DNA of 64,000 bases from DAOSWM01 sp035380045 (lineage in GTDB: Bacteria; Bacteroidota; Bacteroidia; Bacteroidales; Tenuifilaceae). Made by a program: the position numbers and the translations under genes. Shown here in pieces: positions 1-8,800 of the stretch (position 1 is the first letter of the stretch; every line of letters begins with the position of its first letter). The notes under the pieces are model-generated. The model ran no database searches. It was not told the DNA's origin and saw nothing but the letters and a program-made list of their open reading frames with translations. The DNA lies in the NCBI GenBank assembly GCA_035380045.1, contig DAOSWM010000002.1, positions 62,001 to 126,000 on the forward strand, given 5' to 3'.

Positions 1-1
1 T

Positions 2-2269
2 GATAGAAATCATCTATATGCAACCGTTTTTGAGGGAAGCCCCGATGAGGGAATCGAGATGGACAAGGAAGCTTTTGATCTTTGGAAACAGTACCTTCCC
101 GAGGAACGAATTCTGCTCGGCAACAAAAAGGATAACTTCTGGGAAATGGGCGATACCGGACCCTGCGGACCCTGCTCTGAAATTCACATCGATATTCGAA
201 ATGCCGATGAAAAATTAAAAACACCTGGCCGTGAACTCGTGAATGCGGGTCATCCTCAGGTTATTGAGATTTGGAATCTGGTTTTTATTCAGTTTAACCG
301 CAAGGCCGATGGATCGCTGGTTCCATTGCCCGCAAGGCATGTTGACACAGGAATGGGATTCGAACGTTTGTGCATGGTTCTTCAAGGGAAGCAGAGCAAC
401 TACGACTCCGATGTTTTTCAGCCAATTATTTCTGAAATAGCCTCCCTCTGTGGCATTCAGTATGGGGCGGGCGAGAAAACCGATATCGCCATGCGGGTTA
501 TTGCCGACCATCTTCGGGCGGTATCATTCTCCATTGCCGACGGCCAGCTGCCTTCGAACGTGAAGGCTGGGTACGTAATTCGCCGGATTCTTCGCAGGGC
601 TGTACGCTACGGATACACTTTCCTTAACTTCCACGAACCTTTTATAAATAAGTTAGTGCCTGTACTGTCAAAGGAAATGGGAAGTTTCTTCCCAGAAATT
701 TCTGCGCAGCAGGAGTTAATTGCCAAAGTAATTTTTGAGGAGGAAGCCGCTTTTCTCCGAACCTTAGATACCGGTATTCGGCTACTTGATGGAAAAATTG
801 AGCAGGCCAAAAATAGTAGAACCACCGAAATTCCGGGAAGCGATGCATTTACGTTGTACGATACCTACGGATTTCCGTTGGATTTAACGGAACTTATACT
901 CAAGGAACAAGGTTTAACGGTGAATCGGGCGGAGTTCGACAAGGAAATGGCAGCGCAGAAGCAACGTTCGCGCAACGATGCGGCTGTTGAAGCGCACGAT
1001 TGGACAGAACTTTTCAAATGCAACGAGTCGGAATTTGTTGGCTACGATGAGTTTACTTCACCAGTTAGAATTGCACGGTACAGAACCGTAAAAACGAAGG
1101 GCAAGGAGCAATTTCACCTGGTTTTCGATAAAACCCCATTTTACGCTGAGTCGGGCGGACAGGTTGGCGATTCCGGGATTCTGGAAGGGAATGGGACTGT
1201 TGTAAACGTTCTTAACACATTTAAGGAGAATAACTTAATCATCCATCTAGTTGATAAACTTCCAACTAATTTCAATTTAGAATTCACTGCAAAAGTGGAT
1301 TTAGCGCGCAGGCAAAGTACCGCGAATAATCACTCGGCTACCCACCTGCTACACCACGCTTTGCGTGAGGTGCTTGGCAAGCATGTTGAACAGAAGGGTT
1401 CACTTGTTCATCCCGATTACCTCCGCTTCGATTTTGCTCATTTCCAACGAATGACCGATGAAGAGATTCGCGAAGTTGAGCGCCGGGTAAATGCGGCAAT
1501 AAGAATGAATACCGAACTCAATGAACACAGGGAGGTTAGCATGGAGAATGCGCAGCAAATGGGTGCAATTGCCCTTTTTGGCGAGAAGTATGGTGAATCG
1601 GTTCGTGTTATTAAGTTTGGCGAATCGGTTGAACTTTGCGGGGGAACGCACGTTTCAAGAACTGGCGATATTGGTTCTTTTAAAATTGTTTCGGAAGGAG
1701 CAATTTCGGCAGGTGTTCGTCGTATTGAGGCCATTACAGCCGTTAAGGCTGAGGAGTACCTATACGAGCAGGTTGATACAATTAAGCAGGTAAAGGCCAT
1801 GCTTGGCAATACTCCAAACCTCATTCACGGTGTTGAAAAGATGGTGGAAGAAACCGCAGCCCTTAAGAAGCAGGTTGAGGAGCTAACCAAGGAGAAGCTA
1901 AAATCGCTAAAAGCCGATTTGAAAGCAAAAGCTAAAAATGTTGATGGGAAGCTAATTATAACGAGCAAGGTTGATGTTGAAAACGCTGATGCTTTGAAGG
2001 ATTTATCGTACCAGCTGAAAAACGAAACCGAAAACCTTTTCCTTGTTCTAGGTGCTGAAATTAGCGGGAAACCGTTGCTATCGGTTATGATTTCAAACTC
2101 GCTGGTTGATTCGCTCAACCTAAACGCATCCAAAATAATTCGTGAAGCTGCCAAGGAAATTCAGGGTGGTGGCGGCGGTCAGCCATTCTTTGCCACTGCA
2201 GGTGGCAAAAATGCAGCCGGTTTGGATGCAGCTATTGCAAAAGCAGTTGAGGTTGCGAAGCTAGCGTAG
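2..2269 (+). CDS. alaS: Alanyl-tRNA synthetase, 5'-truncated by the window edge
   Basis: This enzyme charges tRNA-Ala with alanine in the cytoplasm. The open frame is already running at base 2, so the N-terminal part of the class II catalytic domain lies outside the window; about 755 residues are present, against roughly 870 in full-length bacterial AlaRS. Visible in order are the end of the catalytic domain (CGPCSEIH; GMGFERL), the editing domain with its zinc-binding HSATHLLHH and a downstream CGGTH, and a C-terminal coiled coil leading to the DHHA1 domain with its glycine-rich GGGGGQP. Editing residues (HxxxH plus Cys-x-x-x-His) look intact, so mischarged Ser/Gly should still be cleared. 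Its last 9 bases overlap the 3' end of the opposite-strand SRPBCC gene. Confidence 0.97.
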   Translation, partial: DRNHLYATVFEGSPDEGIEMDKEAFDLWKQYLPEERILLGNKKDNFWEMGDTGPCGPCSEIHIDIRNADEKLKTPGRELVNAGHPQVIEIWNLVFIQFNRKADGSLVPLPARHVDTGMGFERLCMVLQGKQSNYDSDVFQPIISEIASLCGIQYGAGEKTDIAMRVIADHLRAVSFSIADGQLPSNVKAGYVIRRILRRAVRYGYTFLNFHEPFINKLVPVLSKEMGSFFPEISAQQELIAKVIFEEEAAFLRTLDTGIRLLDGKIEQAKNSRTTEIPGSDAFTLYDTYGFPLDLTELILKEQGLTVNRAEFDKEMAAQKQRSRNDAAVEAHDWTELFKCNESEFVGYDEFTSPVRIARYRTVKTKGKEQFHLVFDKTPFYAESGGQVGDSGILEGNGTVVNVLNTFKENNLIIHLVDKLPTNFNLEFTAKVDLARRQSTANNHSATHLLHHALREVLGKHVEQKGSLVHPDYLRFDFAHFQRMTDEEIREVERRVNAAIRMNTELNEHREVSMENAQQMGAIALFGEKYGESVRVIKFGESVELCGGTHVSRTGDIGSFKIVSEGAISAGVRRIEAITAVKAEEYLYEQVDTIKQVKAMLGNTPNLIHGVEKMVEETAALKKQVEELTKEKLKSLKADLKAKAKNVDGKLIITSKVDVENADALKDLSYQLKNETENLFLVLGAEISGKPLLSVMISNSLVDSLNLNASKIIREAAKEIQGGGGGQPFFATAGGKNAAGLDAAIAKAVEVAKLA

Positions 2270-2749
2270 GTTATTCCCGAATAGTTCAATTAACTTTTTG
2301 CTCCGGTAAGTGAAAATTTGCCGGAGCTTTGGTTTTACAAGCAACCGGTTGACAATGCCTGCAAGCAACCATGCAGGTATTTTGTAATGAACTACATCAA
2401 TCATCTCAACCCCACCTTCAACCTCTTTGAATTCGTGCTTGTGGTGCCAGAATGAGTAGGGGCCAAAGCGTTGCTGGTCAATAAAGTATTCTTTTTCTTT
2501 AACATGAGTAATTTCTGAAACCCAGTTCGTTTTTATTCTTCCAACGGGAGAAACCTTGTATGTAATTATTTGCCCTGCATATGTTATCTCCTCTTTTGGC
2601 GATGTAATAACGAAACCCATGCCCGGAGGGGTAATGGAACTTAAATTTGTGGGTGAAGAGAAGAAGTCCCATGCATCCTGTAGGGATATAGGAAGTACAA
2701 TTTTCGATTCCAACCGAAAAACTCCAGAATGTTTAGAAAAAATAATCAT
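2261..2749 (-). CDS. SRPBCC (START-like) ligand-binding family protein
   Basis: A 162-residue protein of the START/Bet v1-like SRPBCC fold, the group often annotated as a cell-division-inhibitor-like or coenzyme Q-binding protein. The N-terminal strand-helix pattern (ESKIVLPISLQDAWDFFSSP) and the central run of strands ending in a long C-terminal helix fit the fold, which encloses a hydrophobic ligand cavity. The ligand is unknown. The ATG at 2749 is used. It lies 45 bases downstream of purA on the same strand and may be co-transcribed, although nothing links the functions. No signal peptide or membrane segment is visible. Confidence 0.8.
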   Translation of the reverse strand: MIIFSKHSGVFRLESKIVLPISLQDAWDFFSSPTNLSSITPPGMGFVITSPKEEITYAGQIITYKVSPVGRIKTNWVSEITHVKEKEYFIDQQRFGPYSFWHHKHEFKEVEGGVEMIDVVHYKIPAWLLAGIVNRLLVKPKLRQIFTYRSKKLIELFGNNLR

Positions 2750-2794
2750 GCAGCAACTGTTGTTTACTGCATAAACAAATGATTTAGATTTTTG

Positions 2795-4063
2795 TTACAG
2801 GTTTCTAAAAACAGTGGCATCCCTTTCAGGTCCAACCGAAACTATAGATACCGGTACGCCAACCTCCTGCTCAATAAACTTAATGTAGCTTATTAAGCCT
2901 TCGGGCAAATCGTCTGGTTTTCGACAACCGGTAATTGGTTTGTTCCAGCCTTCTATCTCATGGTAAACAGGTTCAATTTTGGTGTCGATATCAAAAGGAA
3001 TTTGGTCGGTGATTTCGCCATTCACCTTGTATGCAGTGGCAATTTTTAGTTTGCTGAAGGAATCGAGAACATCGGCCTTGGTAAGAATTATTTCGTTTAC
3101 CCCGTTTAGCATAACAGCATACTTTAACGCAACCAAATCGAGCCAGCCACACCTACGCGGACGACCAGTAGTTGAGCCGTACTCATGTCCAATGTCTCTT
3201 AATTTTTGACCCGTTTCATCTTCCAGTTCCGTAGGGAATGGGCCGGAACCAACCCGAGTGCAGTAGGCTTTCACAATACCGAATACTTTCCCTATAGTTT
3301 GTGGAGAAATTCCGAGCCCAATGCATGCGCCTGCGCAAATAGTACTTGATGAGGTTACGAACGGGTACGAACCGAAATCAATGTCCAGCAGCGTTCCCTG
3401 CGCACCCTCAGCCAGAATTTTCTTATCATCCTTAATGTATGAGTTGATGAGGTATTCAGAATCGATAATGTCAAACTCCTTCAGCGTTTTTAGGCTTTCG
3501 AACCAAACTGCCTCGTGCTGCTCAATATTGCTTTTGTAATCGTACTGTTTTAGTACGTCTTTATGCTTGTTCTTGAGTTGGTTATACCGTTCAATGAAGT
3601 CGGGCCTGAGTATATCGCCAACTCTAATGCCGTTTCTTCCGGTTTTGTCCATGTAGGTAGGCCCTATTCCCTTTAGGGTTGAACCAATTTTGCTTTTCCC
3701 TTTTGCGGCTTCAGAGGCAGCGTCGAGCTCCCGGTGGGAGGGCATTATTAGGTGCGCTTTTTTTGAGATTTTGAGGTTTTGGGTAGGATTAACGCCAAGT
3801 TTTCGGAGCGATTCAATTTCGCTGGCAAAAATTACCGGATCGAGCACAACCCCGTTGCCAATTATGTTCATGCTGTTGGCATGAAAAATTCCGGAAGGGA
3901 TTGTATGAAGAATGTGTTTTATTTTGTTGAATTCCAGCGAATGCCCCGCATTTGGACCACCCTGAAATCGGGCAACCACATTGTATTTTGGTGTTAACAC
4001 ATCAACAGCCTTTCCTTTTCCTTCGTCGCCCCACTGGAGGCCAAGCAGCACGTCAATTTTCAT
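2795..4063 (-). CDS. purA: Adenylosuccinate synthetase
   Basis: PurA condenses IMP with aspartate using GTP to give adenylosuccinate, the first committed step from IMP to AMP. The N-terminal GTP-binding loop GDEGKGK, the following NAGHS, GIGPTYMDKTGRNGIRVGD, QGTLLDIDFG, TTGRPRRCGWLD and LTKADVLD are all family hallmarks. I place the start at ATG 4063 (protein MKIDVLLGLQWGDEGKGK, 422 residues) because the family normally begins within about ten residues of the P-loop and AAGAAAAG precedes this ATG; an upstream in-frame start at 4099 would add 12 unconserved residues and overlap a hairpin. A candidate promoter and a leader hairpin lie upstream. Confidence 0.96.
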   Translation of the reverse strand: MKIDVLLGLQWGDEGKGKAVDVLTPKYNVVARFQGGPNAGHSLEFNKIKHILHTIPSGIFHANSMNIIGNGVVLDPVIFASEIESLRKLGVNPTQNLKISKKAHLIMPSHRELDAASEAAKGKSKIGSTLKGIGPTYMDKTGRNGIRVGDILRPDFIERYNQLKNKHKDVLKQYDYKSNIEQHEAVWFESLKTLKEFDIIDSEYLINSYIKDDKKILAEGAQGTLLDIDFGSYPFVTSSSTICAGACIGLGISPQTIGKVFGIVKAYCTRVGSGPFPTELEDETGQKLRDIGHEYGSTTGRPRRCGWLDLVALKYAVMLNGVNEIILTKADVLDSFSKLKIATAYKVNGEITDQIPFDIDTKIEPVYHEIEGWNKPITGCRKPDDLPEGLISYIKFIEQEVGVPVSIVSVGPERDATVFRNL

Positions 4064-4096
4064 CTTTTCTTGGTAGTTAAGGTTTAAAAAGCGCAA

Positions 4097-4125
4097 CAAA
4101 TGCCGGTTCGGAAGCCCGGCATTTG
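4097..4125 (-). terminator. Hairpin between rubrerythrin and purA (terminator or purA leader)
   Basis: CAAATGCCGG and CCGGCATTTG form a perfect 10-bp stem with a 9-nt loop. Read on the minus strand it is followed by TTGCGCTTTTT, so it could end rubrerythrin transcripts. It also lies between a purA promoter candidate and the purA start, so attenuation of purA is possible. Confidence 0.55.
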
Positions 4126-4148
4126 AGAAAAATTTCCTTTTGAATGCT

Positions 4149-4185
4149 TAAAGATAAAAACTTTTCGAGGAGTTTCTGTCAAAAA
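4149..4185 (-). promoter_or_regulatory. Candidate purA promoter
   Basis: On the minus strand TTTTTG (4185-4180) and TATCTTTA (4156-4149) are separated by 23 nt. This resembles the Bacteroidota primary-sigma pattern TTTG-N19-23-TAnnTTTG with one mismatch in the -7 box. It would give an 80-nt leader that carries the hairpin at 4097-4125. Confidence 0.4.
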
Positions 4186-4207
4186 GTTTTAGGAAAAAGC
4201 TAACAGG

Positions 4208-4786
4208 CTAGTAATTTTCTGCCAGCACTTCGAAGTAATCCTGTGGATGGCCGCAGGCTGGACAATTCTTCAGCGCTTTTTTCCCTTTGTGGTGGTAACC
4301 GCACTTGCGGCATACCCAAACAACCTCCTCGTCCTTCTCGAAAACTTTGCCTTCCTCAATATTCTTAAGAAGTTTTAGGTAGCGCTCCTCGTGCTCCTTC
4401 TCAACCTTTGCAATCATTTTAAAAGCAGTTGCAACCTTTTTAAAACCTTCTTTTTCTGCTATTTCAGCGAAAACTGGATACAGGTCGGCCCACTCCTCGT
4501 GCTCGCCTGTTGCGGCTGCTTTTAGGTTTTCTGCTGTTGTTCCAATAACTCCTGCGGGGTACGATGCAGTTATTTCTACCATTCCGCCTTCAAGAAACTT
4601 GAAGAAAACCTTGGCATGCTGCTCCTCCTGCATTGCAGTTTGCATAAAAAGTTCAGCTATTTGCTCATAACCTTCCTTCTTTGCAACTTTTGAGAAGTAG
4701 GTATAACGATTCTTGGCTTGCGATTCACCTGCAAAAGCTTTTAGTAAATTCTTTTCGGTTTCGGTACCCTTAATGCTTTTTTCCAT
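4208..4786 (-). CDS. rbr: Rubrerythrin
   Basis: Rubrerythrin is a cytoplasmic non-haem di-iron peroxidase that reduces hydrogen peroxide in anaerobes and microaerobes. The 192-residue protein has the usual architecture: a ferritin-like four-helix domain (about residues 1-145) with di-iron ligands in GESQAKNRY, EEQHAK, GEHEEW and EKEHEERY, then a C-terminal rubredoxin-like domain with CRKCG and CPACG binding one iron. Length and motifs are complete. The ATG at 4786 is preceded by a near-perfect Bacteroidota promoter. It supports an oxygen-sensitive lifestyle and sits in a genome segment with other peroxide/redox genes (yaaA, thioredoxin cluster). Confidence 0.96.
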   Translation of the reverse strand: MEKSIKGTETEKNLLKAFAGESQAKNRYTYFSKVAKKEGYEQIAELFMQTAMQEEQHAKVFFKFLEGGMVEITASYPAGVIGTTAENLKAAATGEHEEWADLYPVFAEIAEKEGFKKVATAFKMIAKVEKEHEERYLKLLKNIEEGKVFEKDEEVVWVCRKCGYHHKGKKALKNCPACGHPQDYFEVLAENY

Positions 4787-4825
4787 TTTATTAGAGTTTA
4801 GTTTGTCTCAAAAAATCTGTGGTTT

Positions 4826-4857
4826 CAAATCTAACTAACATTTTGTGATGCGGCAAA
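4826..4857 (-). promoter_or_regulatory. Rubrerythrin promoter (Bacteroidota type)
   Basis: On the minus strand TTTG (4857-4854) and TAGATTTG (4833-4826) are separated by 20 nt, an exact match to the TTTG-N19-21-TAnnTTTG consensus. Transcription would start near 4820, about 35 nt before the ATG. Confidence 0.75.
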
Positions 4858-4934
4858 TTTGTATCCTAAATTAGATTTGGTTTAAATATAAATCTGGAAT
4901 TGTAGAGCTGAGGTGCATAATAGGATTTACTTAT

Positions 4935-4942
4935 TACCTTTG
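4935..4942 (+). promoter_or_regulatory. -7 element upstream of the TauE/SafE gene
   Basis: TACCTTTG is an exact match to TAnnTTTG, placed 23 bases before the ATG at 4966. No clear -33 TTTG is seen at the proper distance, so this is a partial match. Confidence 0.45.
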
Positions 4943-4965
4943 GAGCGAATTTAAAAATATACAAA

Positions 4966-5715
4966 ATGGAAATTTGGCAGTACCTACTGGTAGTTGGAGC
5001 CGGGGTTGTGGCAGGCTTTATCAATACGCTGGCTGGGAGTGGATCTCTAATTACATTACCCTTGCTAATTTTTATTGGCCTTCCGGCCAATATTGCCAAC
5101 GGTACAAATCGGATTGGTATTTTACTCCAAAGTTTGGTGGCGGTTGGTAGCTTTAAGCAGAAAAAAGTTTTTGAAATTAAGGAGGGAATATGGCTGGCAA
5201 TTCCTGCTACCGTTGGTTCGTTTCTTGGTGCTGCCATGGCTGTTAATCTCGATGCCGATTTAATGAATAAAATTATTGGCGGGTTAATGGTGGTTATGTT
5301 CTTCATTATTCTTTACAAACCCGAGAAATGGATTAAGCAGCAGGCCGGAACAGTGAGGGCTAAACCCGGAATTCTGCAAATAGTTATTTTCTTGGCCATT
5401 GGGTTTTATGGCGGCTTCATTCAGGCTGGGGTTGGATTCTTCCTGCTTACCGGATTAGTGCTGGGCGCAGGTGTTGATTTGCTTAAAGCCAATGCCATAA
5501 AAGTTTTGGTGGTTTTAGTTTTTACCATTACTGCGCTTGGCGTTTTTATATTCAACCAGCAGGTTAACTATGAAATTGGCTTAATTCTTGGCGCAGGCAA
5601 CATGTTTGGCGCATGGTTGGCAACGCACATAGCAGTGAAACGTGGAGTGGTTTTTGTTCGCTGGGTGCTGCTGGTTGCCGTTTTCGGCTTTGCTGTTAAG
5701 CTGCTTTTCTTTTAG
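4966..5715 (+). CDS. TauE/SafE-family sulfite exporter-like membrane protein
   Basis: A 249-residue inner-membrane protein of the TauE/SafE (DUF81) family, whose members export sulfite, sulfoacetate or other small organosulfur anions. The N-terminal GAGVVAGFINTLAGSGSLITLP is the family signature, and a second copy of the pattern (GFYGGFIQAGVGFFLLTG) follows at the middle, matching the internal two-fold repeat. About eight hydrophobic segments are visible. The substrate cannot be read from sequence; cysDN sulfate-activation genes occur far downstream but not in an operon with it. Confidence 0.85.
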   Translation: MEIWQYLLVVGAGVVAGFINTLAGSGSLITLPLLIFIGLPANIANGTNRIGILLQSLVAVGSFKQKKVFEIKEGIWLAIPATVGSFLGAAMAVNLDADLMNKIIGGLMVVMFFIILYKPEKWIKQQAGTVRAKPGILQIVIFLAIGFYGGFIQAGVGFFLLTGLVLGAGVDLLKANAIKVLVVLVFTITALGVFIFNQQVNYEIGLILGAGNMFGAWLATHIAVKRGVVFVRWVLLVAVFGFAVKLLFF

Positions 5716-5822
5716 CAACTTTTCGGTTCTTGAATTACAAAAAAGGAAACCATTTTCCCTGGTAAACGTTATATAATTATTGCGTTTTTTTATTCTGTAT
5801 AAAAATAATTAAATCACATACT

Positions 5823-8800
5823 ATGAGAAAAATACAGTTCATGTTGCTTCTTACTTTTCTTGTTGTAGCAGCAAATTTTCAAACCTTGCTTGCGGTTCCT
5901 GCTTACCCTCACCCAATTGAGTACAAGTTGCCCGATGGGAGTATTATTACCCTTAGTATAATGGGTGATGAGAAAGTGCACTGGGCTGAAACGATAGATG
6001 GCTACACAATTCTTCAGAATAAGGATGGTTTCTACGTTTACGCAACACATGATAAAGATCAAAACCTTATTCTTTCCAATGTAATTGCGCATAATGAAAG
6101 AGAACGGAGTGCAAGCGAAGTTGATTTTCTTTCTTCAGTACCAAGAAAGCTTCGTTATAGCGAAGCTCAGGTAAAGGATGCGTTATCACGATTTAGCACT
6201 AGTTATGGTTCGAAAATGGGTGGGTTCCCAACAACAGGAACGAACAATATGATAATGATTCTTGCAAATTTTAGCAATACTTCCACAACGTACACCCAGG
6301 CAAATTTTAACAACTACATGAACCAGGAGGGATACAATGGCACCGGAAGCTTTAAGGATTTCTATATCGAAACTTCCTATGGACAGCTGGTGGTGAATAC
6401 AACCGTTACCATTTGGGTTACCCTTCCAAATACGCACGACTACTATGGGCCTCAAGCGAAGTGGGGCGAGTTTGCATACCACGCAGTACAGGCTGCCGAT
6501 GCATATGTTGATTTTTCAGATTTTGATAATGATGGTAATGGAACTGTTGATGGAATTGCGATAATTCACCAAGGACAGGGTCAGGAGGAAACAAGTAATA
6601 CAAATGATATATGGTCGCATAGCTGGGATTTATCGAGTGCTGGTTACTCCTCGGCAGCAAGAACTTTTGATGGCGTTTATGTAAATGCATACACTACTCA
6701 GCCTGAAACATCCGCCTCAGGAATGGCGAATATCGGTGTAATGTGCCACGAATTTGGGCATAATTTGGGTGCTCCCGACTATTACGACACAAATTATGAT
6801 AATTACGGTGATGGTTACTATACCGGAACAGGGCAATGGGATATCATGGCTGGAGGTTCGTGGAATAATAGCGGTGCGACTCCTGCGCATCACAATGGTT
6901 TTACAAAAGTATACTACTACGGATGGGCAAATGCAACAGAGTTAAATACAGCAGCAACCGTAACGCTCAATAATGCATCCGAATATTCAAACAGCTTTTA
7001 CAGAATTAATACTACAACATCTGGGGAATTCTTTTTAGTTGAAAATCGTGAAAAGCAGCTTTTCGATTCCTACATTCCAGGTAGTGGGATGATAATTTAC
7101 CATGTGCATAGTGGCGTTTTTACGTCGGGGAATTCAATTAATGTTACCCATCCTCAGAAAATGTATCCTGTATCGCAAAATGCAACGGGCGATCCTTCAG
7201 ACACTCCCTCTTCCTACGGTACTATCAATAGCGCCTCATGTGCATGGGATGGAACTGGGAAAATAGAGTTTTCCGATGCATCACTTCCAAGTTCCAAATC
7301 GTGGGCGGGTGTAAATACGGGCAAACCAATAACCAATATTATCCGAAATGCTACCGAAAAAACGGTAACATTTGATTTTATGGGTGGGGATGTTGGAGAT
7401 CCAATATCCTTTGGAGCAACTGCCGCTAGCTCATCGCAAATTAACCTTTCATGGGTGAAGAATAATGGGAAGGATGTACTACTGGCTTTTGCTACCGATG
7501 AAGTTTTTGGAACCCCTACCGATGGAGTTAACTATTCTGCCGGTCAAACAATCCCGGGAGGAGGAGATGTTATTTACGCAGGAGGAAACGAAGACTTCTC
7601 GCATACTTCTCTCGATCCAAATACTACCTACTACTATAAAATTTTCTCGAAGCTAACATCTACNNNNNNNNNNNNNNNNNNNNNNNNNNNNNNNNNNNNN
7701 NNNNNNNNNNNNNNNNNNNNNNNNNNNNNNNNNNNNNNNNNNNNNNNNNNNNNNNNNNNNNNNATTTCAGCATCAACCATACCCGGATTTATTTTTGATG
7801 GATGGGATGGAAACTCTGACGACTTAGATTTGGTTGATAATGCTACTTCACAGGAAACTTTTATAACAATCCCCGATTGGGATGTATCACTTTACGCGAA
7901 TTACATCAAAATTCTCACCCTCGATGGTTTAGCAATTCAGAATAAGATTTACGATGGAAATGCCAACGCAGCGGTTGATACTTACGGTACCTTATTCGGA
8001 GTAATGAATGATTATCCGGATGTTTCCTTGGCTACGGGAGTTGCAACGGCTTCTTTTAGCGATATTTACGTTGCAAACGACATAGACGTAACTGTTTCTG
8101 GCTTATTGCTTACCGGTACCGATGCCGGGTACTACACTATTTACAACCAAACTTCAACTGCAAATATTTCTGCCAAGGAGCTTGAAGTTATTAATTCGGT
8201 TGCCGATAAGGTTTACGATGGCACAACCGATGCCACCATTACGGGGGCAGAACTCAGCGGAGTTGTTGGTGGCGATGATGTTACGTTAACGAACCATACT
8301 TCGGGAATATTCGCACAGAAGAATGTTGGCGACGATATTGAAGTTTCAACCACCATGGGGATAACCGGAAACGATATTGCCAACTACGCATTAAATCAAC
8401 CAACCATTTTAGCCGATATTACGGCAAAGGATGCAACGGTTACAGCAGTAGATTTGATGAAGGCTTCCGGTGCATCCTATACTTTCGATGGAACCGAGTT
8501 CACCGTTGAGGGACTAATAAATCCAGATAATGTAACTTCGGTTACTCTGGCCAGCGATGGTGCGGATGCAGCGGCTGCTGTTGGGGATTACGATATTACA
8601 CCTAGCAATGCTGTTGGTTCGGGCTTAGGTAACTACAACATTAGTTACGTAGTTGGGACAATGACTGTTACCAGTAAAACGGAACTTTCACTGCCCGATA
8701 TGATTGCTGACAGCAAAGTGTACGACGGATATCGTGACGCATCAATTTCCAGCTGGGGCGATTTGAGCGGAGTTACCGGTGGCGATGACGTTTCACTTGT

